Assembly (NCBI GenBank): GCA_025642065.1 | Contig: JAODUP010000571.1 | Coordinates: forward strand, 1 to 64,000 | Reading direction: 5' to 3' | DNA: 64,000 nucleotides | Source of the DNA: Paralvinella palmiformis | Lineage: Eukaryota; Annelida; Polychaeta; Terebellida; Alvinellidae | In this document: positions 57,411 to 64,000 of the stretch, piece after piece | Position numbering within the stretch: position 1 is the first letter of the stretch | Layout of the letters: each line of letters begins with the position of its first letter | Translations under genes and position numbers: made by a program | Notes under the pieces: generated by a model | What the model was told of the DNA's origin: nothing | The model's input: the letters and a program-made list of their open reading frames with translations, nothing else | Database searches by the model: none

Positions 57411-58396
57411 CCGTAGGTCCCGGTCATTAAGACGAGGATGGTTTTTAGGCCTAAAATATCATGATTTATGGTGTTACCGTCCAATAAGCCGACCTAAAAA
57501 TCTGAACTTTTCCGTGTAATATTTCCAGCCCAGGTCAGGTGACGTTTTGAACACAGAAAATAATTTTGTTTTCATAATTCGTTATTCATACCAATATGTT
57601 TTATATACTGTCAATAGATCAAGGCAAATTATAACCATTGTTTACGCAAACTGTTAGCGCATACGTAGGACCTCAAACTTAAATTAACGGCGTGATTAAA
57701 CATTTAATGAACCGTATATGAAGTCAATGGCTTATAAGTAATTAAACATATTGTCAATTACTACTGAGCCTTTAATGTTACGTTTTGGTCACTATCACGG
57801 CAATAACCAAGACAATGTAATTGTAAATTACCGGTATATGAGGTCAGTTAGTAACTATAACTCTCTATTGAAAATAAATTAATTAATCAGTAATTATCCA
57901 GTTTTTAATATAAACATGCCTATACAAAATATGTATATGGGGGCACCCTTATATCTATGCCGCCAAACGAATGGGATACGACGCTCTTGGGTACGGGATG
58001 TCTTGGGTACGAGTTGTCTTGTTACCAGTGCTGCCTTCGTGAAATGCGCTACTGAGTCAAACAACAGTTAATCCATAATTACAAAAATCCGATAATTCTA
58101 CATATAAATATTGATTTTAATTATAAAGCCATGTATAATTATCACCAACTTCTATTTTCACTCCATGACTGCATGAGTTTAAATCAAAATAACGATTGAT
58201 GTCCGTTTGCATCTATGATCTAGATCTAGACTAGGACCTAGATCACTAGCGTCTAGACGGCTGCTAACACACTGAAATGTTTTCTCCCGATGACTGGATT
58301 TCTTGACACTGAAATAGCACCGGCCATTAAGCCGCCCCCCCAAATAAGGGTCAAAATGTTGACACAAAGTCTCGGCTTAATGGCCGGGACCTACGG
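57411..58396. mobile_element. 986-bp inverted-repeat DNA element flanked by TA
   Basis: The left 26 bases (CCGTAGGTCCCGG..CATTAAG.CGAG) and right 26 bases are inverted complements at 24 of 26 positions. TA directly flanks both ends (57409-57410 and 58397-58398), as in Tc1/mariner and pogo insertions. Subterminal words TTAAGCCG/CCGGCCATTAAGCCG recur near 57486 and 58320. No transposase frame, so it is non-autonomous. It contains a phrase module at 57985-58025. Confidence 0.82.
57985..58025 (+). repeat. Phrase-motif module
   Basis: CTTGGGTACGGGATGTC and TTGGGTACGAGTTGTCTTG, the same wording as 11450-11500, inside the 986-bp element. Confidence 0.65.
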
Positions 58397-58403
58397 TACA
58401 TCG

Positions 58404-58945
58404 GTATCCAGACAAAATATCACAGGACAAAATCCCATGGTACAAAATCTACCCGGACATAATCCCAGAAAGTGAAAAGAGGGACAAAATTCCGCACAAA
58501 AAAATTTAAACACTTTCTTATTAAATGACTATCTTTCTTTATTTATTACCGGGTAAATTAACTAAATGACATGAATTAACAAATATAGTGAAATAATGTC
58601 TGGAAATAATTACATGGTTACATCTAAAACTATTCCAAGATTTTTATTGTTTATTATGATCTGATCCCTTTTCAAGCAGATAATTGTATCGAAGCTGATC
58701 TCTTAATTGCAGATAAGTTCTCTTAGATTAGTTCAAGTAAGCTCAGTTAATTGGTGACATTAATCTTTGTTGTAATTGGAGCCCATTGAAATATAAGTTG
58801 TAATTTGTATCAATGGCTTTACTTGAACTCATCAAATTATTGTGATAAAGTGTAGTTCTATTATTACTATGTAATTTTATTTTATTGTGTGGGATTTTGT
58901 CCCTCTATTCACTTTGTGGGATTATGTCCCGTGGTATTTTATACG
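58404..58945. mobile_element. Foldback-like element with GGACAAAATCCC ends
   Basis: The left arm 58453-58498 (GGACATAATCCCAGAAAGTG, AGAGGGACAAAATTCCG) and right arm 58886-58931 are inverted complements at about 41 of 46 positions around a ~390-base AT-rich centre. More of the same words lie just outside the left arm (CAGGACAAAATCCCATGG). It abuts the 986-bp element. Confidence 0.75.
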
Positions 58946-60345
58946 AATCAGCTGACGAAGACACACGCAATCAAATTTTTTATTACTTTCGTTTTATTTT
59001 CTCTGTATTTTGGTTAAATTTCTTTATTATCCTAACTTGGTACGGTGCCTAAGGACAGTTACCTACGATTACTAGTTTTAAATATGCACCTGACTATTAT
59101 TAATTAGCTCATATTCATAACGTAGAACTAGTCTTTGAAACATTTTATATCACAGTTAGATTTCCAAGCTTGCTCCGGGATCATTAAAAGGAACAGTTCA
59201 CCCCCAGATCATATGACTCATATTGTGTAATCATAGGTACAACGAAATAATCCTGAGTACTGGAGGGTACACATTACGGATTCCTCGACTGCCAGATTGC
59301 ACGGCGGGAAGGAGAAAGTCACGTGTTCTGACGTCAACTGTCACGAGGATCATGTAGCTGTCTCGGGAAAGATGACTTCTTCATTCACAGATGTCTTAGC
59401 TTGGCCATTCTAGTGAACTTACCTGCCCCCGTAATCAACCTACTAACTACGATATAAATCTGACAGCTCAGTAGGTGATTCTTGTTACAAGAGTACAAAA
59501 TAATCTTCATAAGGAATTTCACTAAATAGATTTCTTTAGCCGTCTGGATCATATATGCCGAAATATTCCTAAATTGGCTTTTGTTCCCAAATGATATGCT
59601 CGGCTGATACTTGCCTACAATGTTATAGACGAGTCATATAAACAGACCATTAATAGTGGATTAACCATCACTTTGAACTGGATAATTTACTATGTCCGGG
59701 TTGATATTTTGACCTCGTTTATAATTTGTGTGAACATGTTTGTTTTAGTCGTGAAATTTTGAAGTGAAGATGAAATGTTCCTTTAAGTTCTGTGAGGATA
59801 TCTAATAATTCAGCTGTTCTCTGATTTTTAAAAACCTTATACAATATGTGATTGACTTTAGGTCTTTGAAATTGAGAAGAAAAAGCAATTACACAAACCA
59901 TTAAATATAAACAGTTTTCCTTAATTAACCAACGGAAGAAAATTACAATGACACCATCTTGTCACTTCGCTAAGCGCGAAACCATGGAAATAAATGTACT
60001 TTCTGTTATTGTTCTGTTTGGTTTATCCAGTTTTGGATAGCATCGACCAAAGTAGGATCAGAGAATAGAAAATTATGGAACATCTGGTTGTACTCATAGT
60101 TCATACTCACCGATGATGAGATAGCACAACACTAGGCGTAAAAACCATCAAAGTATACCTGCCATTATTAGATGTAGCGGATTCAGCAGTACTTCGATCT
60201 GAATTATTTAATATTTGGTTGATTTTGTTCATATTTTAACATCATTTATAATTTGTTCGAAAATATTATTATTACAGGTATTATTACGTTATTGTTCTCT
60301 CTAATAATAATTACATTTCTCGCTTAAGTAATCTGGAAGCGAACA
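58946..60345. other. No gene seen
   Basis: AT-rich spacer. Open frame at 59719-59901 (minus) has no domain. Confidence 0.4.
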
Positions 60346-60710
60346 GTGACCTCCGGTGGCCTAGCGGTTAAGCACCCGTCAATTGTTGCCAAGGGTCACA
60401 GGTTCGATTCCAGCAAGAGGTCGAAACTTTTCCAGAGATTAATTTCTCGGCTCACTACATCGTGGGTGGCTGACCACGTTAAATGGCGCTGCCGTCTCCA
60501 CTGAATTATTAAAAATAAAGGGGGACGTTAAAGATCTCCCAAGGACGTAAAACACTCTGGCAGTGACCACCCTCAGGGTATTTCGGCTCCATCTTTCCGT
60601 ACTGCTCCCCTGTGAGTGGTGGGGGAGGTGGTTTCTCAACCACTCCAACATAGAGGCTGTGCTGATTAAGCGACTGCCTGATGATTCTCCCCGAACAACA
60701 AAACAAACAA
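60346..60710 (+). mobile_element. SINE family B, full length
   Basis: TGACCTCCGGTGGCCTAGCG, B box GGTTCGATTCC, AGAGGTCGAAAC, TTTCTCGGCTCAC, GGGGGACGTTAAAGATC, CCATCTTTCCGTAC, ending CCCCGAACAACAAAAC AAACAA. Complete head-to-tail copy in plus orientation. Confidence 0.94.
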
Positions 60711-60910
60711 TACCGACTCTATAAACAGAGACGAGACAGAGACACCTGACCCGTTGACCTGATCACACATCTATGTGACGTCACACCGACGAGGTGACAC
60801 TTATCTGAAACAGACATCTGTCAGGAACTCATCTTAAATTACCGGAGAGGTAATTAAATGTTGATATCGGTTATGAAAAGAAGTACTCTCTCATAATGTG
60901 AGAGGACATC

Positions 60911-60911
60911 T

Positions 60912-60998
<87 letters not shown>
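60911..60998 (+). repeat. CT then TA compound microsatellite
   Basis: About 20 TC units with one interruption, then about 22 TA units. Confidence 0.95.
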
Positions 60999-60999
<1 letters not shown>

Positions 61000-61189
61000 T
61001 AGTGTATAGAGTGGGTGAATTTCGGTGCTCGGTCTAGTGACTAATACTGATTAAGGACAATTTCTCAGATAACAACAATATTGATGATGTATTAAAAGAT
61101 GGGATGTTAAATCCCTCCTTATGATGTAATCTATTCTGATAGTAACCACCCACATGTATAAACGAAATATAATAAGCTGGATATAGGTC

Positions 61190-61575
61190 AATATTGTGCC
61201 ATTTTGCTGCCACTTATATACGGAAGGCAGGCTAAATAGGCCGATCAACTTCCAAAGGTAATGAGGGCGCCTGCGTGGTCTAGCGGTAGCGTGTTGGATC
61301 ACAGATCACTACCATCCGTGTTCGAATCTTGGCGTGGGAATATCTGAAGGTTGTTTCGTCTTTGACTTCGCCTCATTACACTTGGAGCTCGCTCGGCCCA
61401 TTTAGCCTACCTTGTGCAAAAAAAAGTGGCCGTAAAACATCAATCATCATCATCCAAAGGTAATGAATGAGACGACGTGACAGATGAAACATTCGGCAAA
61501 CACGGTCCTATCACGATTTGAACCCGTGACAAGTGCTAGAGGCGTGTGGCCAACCGTGTTACGAGTTATGGCACT
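61190..61575 (-). mobile_element. Older SINE family A copy, split by a younger one
   Basis: Left part (61190-61264): TTTTGCTGCCACTTATATAC, AGGCTAAATAGGCCGA, CTTCCAAAGGTAATGA. Right part (61453-61575): CAAAGGTAATGAATGAGACG, GATGAAACATTCGG, B box relic GATTTGAACCCGTG, GTGTGGCCAACCGTGTTACG. It belongs to the subfamily of 53113-53300. Confidence 0.82.
61265..61452 (+). mobile_element. SINE family A nested in an older SINE, 14-bp target duplication
   Basis: Full-length GGGCGCCTGCGTGGTCTAGC ... GTAAAACATCAATCATCATC. TCCAAAGGTAATGA is found at 61251-61264 and again at 61453-61466. Confidence 0.95.
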
Positions 61576-61785
61576 GGGACATCCTCAAAATCAGCCAGTT
61601 TACGACTTGAACAATCATGTGATAAAATAACATGGAATAAAACAAACTGTTCCATGTCAACCGAATGAGTAAAGGTCAACGACACATCAGGACAAAAATT
61701 TATCAACAAGTGGCGCCCACTTTTAGTTATCTTTTACGACATATAGGACGCAGAAGGACGATTATAAGCACCAAACCCAAAAGTT

Positions 61786-62042
61786 GTGAGCTCCGGTGGT
61801 CGAGCGGTTAAGCGCGTTGCACTTCGTGGCAAGGATCACAGGTTCGATCCCATCAAGAGGTCGAAACCTTTCCAGGGATTAATTTCTTGGCTCATAACAT
61901 CGTGGATGGTTGACCACATTAAATGGGGCTGCCATCTCCACTGAATTAATTAATAAAGGGAGACGTTAAAGACCCCCCCCCACCTTCAGGATATTTAGGC
62001 TCCATCTTTCCGTACTCCTTCCCTGTGGGTGGTGGGAGAAGA
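61786..62042 (+). mobile_element. SINE family B, 3' degraded
   Basis: GTGAGCTCCGGTGGTCGAGC, B box GGTTCGATCCC, AGAGGTCGAAACC, TGGCTCATAACATCGTGG, GGGAGACGTTAAAGACCC, then CCATCTTTCCGTACTCC and decay. Confidence 0.9.
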
Positions 62043-62815
62043 AATAATGACAACCGCTGAATAAAATGTGAAACACGTCGGTAATCCTGTATAAATATAT
62101 TATGAATAAATTCAAAACCCGTGTCGCGAAATAAGGTTGGTGGCGAGAGACATTTGATATAATTAACTGAACTTGAAAGCAATTCTTCGAAGGCGAATAT
62201 GTTTTTCAGTTAATTATATCAACAATGACTTGGCATTAATAGTCACCCTTTTCACTTACATCTCGGATAAATATACATAAATTGCATGTTTTGTGGGTGG
62301 AAATAATTATGGTAATGAGTTCATGCTTAGGATCACTTTCAGCTAACCGGCATCGTGACTAATTAATTATACAGCAGAATATGGACGCATGCTCAACACG
62401 CGCGCACATAGCCTTGTGACGTTGCACGCATAAACGAGGAAAACTATACCAAAACGTACACATGTTGATGACGTCAGTACACAACTCTGCCCGGCGAGAG
62501 CAGCCGGGCGTAAACGTGCAGAACCGAATATTCCTGAGGGTGTATTTAATATGGTACCCGATTGTTGATTGGGATTTGAATTTCTTTATACGCGCAATTA
62601 AAACATCCATATATTGAACTATTTCAGTTTAAAGAAATTACAATCGCAGTTCCGCTTTACCTAAAATATATAATTGCTAGAATTAGTGTTATCTACAGTT
62701 TTAACAAGGTAGTGTATATTTTCGAGTTGGATAGAAATATTCGAAGGATCGTTTTAAAAACCAGACTAGTTGTTTCAGCAATGTCAATAGAATAATTCAT
62801 ATAGGTTTGTAACAC
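62043..62815. other. No gene seen
   Basis: GTGAAACACGTCGGTAATCC at 62069 echoes GTGAAACGTCGGTAATGCTG at 8660, a short dispersed repeat. CpG-containing stretch near 62380-62530. No coding signal. Confidence 0.4.
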
Positions 62816-62990
62816 GAGGTACTCCGATGGCATAGTGGGTAGAGTAATGCCTTGCAAACATCCCAGATCAATGTTCGAACCTGATTGATGCCCGTGTTTA
62901 TGGGATGTTACTCTACAGAATTGTTCCTCCACCCTATGTCTCAGTTGTGAGCAGGGTCGAGGCTGAACCAAGTCACTCACAATCCGTGAG
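62816..62990 (+). mobile_element. tRNA-like SINE, family D
   Basis: GGCATAGTGGGTAGAGTAAT resembles an A box and ATGTTCGAACCTGATTG a B box, about 45 bases apart, followed by a ~110-base body. Only one copy is in the window, so family status is inferred. A true tRNA is unlikely: the acceptor stem does not pair. Confidence 0.55.
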
Positions 62991-63158
62991 TGTACATTTT
63001 ATATTCGCTGTAACCCGTTGTTGAGGATACTCTCCAACAATGGTAGACAATCTTTGACCTTTGGTGTATTTCTCTGAACTCTATAATCCAACTATTGTGT
63101 CACTTCGGTTTTTATGTGTCAACTGATGTCGGTATTCATTACTACGGATGTGTCAAAG

Positions 63159-63338
63159 ATGACACAAAGATTACTAACATTATTACTACTGATATTAATG
63201 TTTGTGTTAATTAGTGAACGTTGTACGACATCGACTCGTCTGAGATTGTTAGATCTTTTGATGATCATATTCCGTTATCACATATCAATACCGATTTTGT
63301 CAATATTTATTACCGATAGGATCAAACATCAGTCATAA
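63159..63338 (+). CDS. Small ORF with signal-peptide-like start
   Basis: MTQRLLTLLLLILMFVLISE, then RCTTSTRLRLLDLLMIIFRY and 19 more residues to a stop. A Thr/Gln-Arg start, a long Leu/Ile core and Ser-Glu-Arg-Cys could be a secretion signal, but the remainder is also hydrophobic and has no dibasic sites. Could be chance in AT-rich DNA. Confidence 0.2.
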   Translation: MTQRLLTLLLLILMFVLISERCTTSTRLRLLDLLMIIFRYHISIPILSIFITDRIKHQS

Positions 63339-63445
63339 GGTGTATGTAAACAATGCCACGTGCTGTTTGTTGTCCGTAAAAAAAACTGTACAAAAACAGA
63401 AACTCCAGAAACGATCGCAAAATCGTCACGTGATATTAATTTAAT

Positions 63446-63586
63446 GCGAAAGTAACGAGGATACCCAGGGAGTAACGAGGATACCCAGGTAGTAACGAGG
63501 ATACCCAGGTAGTAACCAGGATACCCAGGTAGTAACCAGGATACCCAGGTAGTAACCAGGATACCCAGGTAGTAACCAGGATACCA
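63446..63586 (+). repeat. 18-bp minisatellite
   Basis: About 7.5 near-identical units of AACSAGGATACCCAGGTAGT-like text (S = G in early units, C in later ones). Period 18 keeps frames open on both strands. It lies ~250 bases upstream of the THAP start, within possible promoter range. Confidence 0.95.
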
Positions 63587-63699
63587 TTTTTATTTTTTTT
63601 AAATATAGGAAAGAAAATCAACAACAATAATAACAACAACAACAACCAATGTTTTTCATTCAAAAACAAGTCACCAAATTAGATCTACTATGACGACGG

Positions 63700-63832
63700 C
63701 AATAGGTCACGTGATTCTCTCAATCCGATACTCTCATCCATTGACCTAAAAACTAGACCGAATACGGCCGCCGATTTGATCGCAAACAGGTCCCAACTTC
63801 CGGTCGAGGACTGCAAAATCAGGTTTATAAAC
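63700..63832 (+). promoter_or_regulatory. Promoter and 5' UTR of THAP gene
   Basis: GTCACGTGA E-box at 63705-63713, CGGCCGCCGAT near 63766, and ACTTCCGG (ETS/GABPA type) at 63796-63803, 30 bases before the ATG. CpG content is higher than the surrounding AT-rich DNA. TATA-less. Confidence 0.5.
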
Positions 63833-63909
63833 ATGGTGAATTATTGTTGTATCGCTGGTTGCATAAGCCGTGAGAGTAAAAGTAATATAAACGGGATGTC
63901 TTTTCATCG
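63833..63909 (+). CDS. THAP domain protein, first exon (partial)
   Basis: MVNYCCIAGCISRESKSN and INGMSFHR, then the splice donor CG|GTAAGT at 63909/63910 in phase 2. A start MV.YC...GC followed ~13 residues later by .SFHR is the first half of a THAP C2CH zinc finger (C-x2-4-C-x35-50-C-x2-H; consensus ...FHRFP). THAP proteins bind DNA sequence-specifically and serve as transcription factors or as transposase DNA-binding domains. The rest, including the second C-x2-H pair and the AVPTIF box, would lie beyond 64000. Confidence 0.85.
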
Positions 63910-64000
63910 GTAAGTATAAGGAACACATTTAAAATAACTGTTAAAGTAGGATTTTTTGGCGGGAAATTAAGCTTAACTGTTATTATATTTAGCCTGTTCG

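Noticed and set aside
60509..60706. Proline-rich minus-strand frames
   Set aside because: Lie entirely within a family B SINE.
62816..62890. tRNA gene
   Set aside because: Has A- and B-box-like words, but acceptor and T stems do not form; SINE head is more likely.
63436..63669. Repetitive minus-strand frame with LLPGYPGYY-like repeats
   Set aside because: Created by the 18-bp minisatellite.

Overview
The window looks like animal nuclear DNA. It is AT-rich and intron-bearing, full of AT and CA microsatellites, tRNA-derived SINEs and decayed LINE and hAT pieces, with few genes. A RING / two-B-box / coiled-coil protein ending in a beta-propeller, together with the style of the SINEs and LINEs, points to a lophotrochozoan, most likely a gastropod mollusc. 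That placement is inference. No bacterial, organellar or CRISPR feature is seen.

Genes. (1) 23545-25895 (+) is a TRIM-like E3 ubiquitin ligase in three coding exons whose frames join exactly, with one 1-bp frameshift late in the propeller. (2) 40861-45323 (+) is a five-exon gene for a 159-residue homologue of human C20orf27 (ADISSP). All splice phases agree and the C-terminal DYDSEQSDWQGFD signature is intact. (3) 63833-63909 (+) is the first coding exon of a THAP zinc-finger protein that runs off the window. (4) Weaker candidates are a THAP-like first exon on the minus strand (52440-52499) in a CpG-rich promoter-like patch, a possible exon downstream of it (51740-51865), a ZSWIM3-like first exon cut short by a repeat (38488-38619) and a small secreted-peptide ORF (63159-63338).

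Layout. 1-3.0 kb and 31.05-34.4 kb are two copies of one ~3 kb segment in direct orientation, carrying a 27-bp minisatellite. 4.9-15.3 kb is a graveyard of LINE fragments on both strands with SINE insertions. 16.4-20.4 kb holds a hAT end and transposase tail, a dispersed repeat pair and a decayed ORF. 22.2-25.9 kb has a foldback element and then the TRIM gene. 25.9-31 kb is AT-rich spacer with a minus-strand LINE. 34.4-38.7 kb has foldback-like repeats and a hAT transposase relic. 38.7-47 kb holds the C20orf27 gene. 47-63 kb is repeat-rich and includes SINEs with clear target-site duplications, one SINE nested in another, a 986-bp TA-flanked inverted-repeat element and an adjacent foldback element. 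63.4-64 kb is a minisatellite followed by the THAP promoter and first exon.

The genes do not form an obvious functional cluster. The mobile elements dominate, and the most unusual signals are the long direct repeat and a set of foldback-like elements whose ends are built from short phrase-like motifs.
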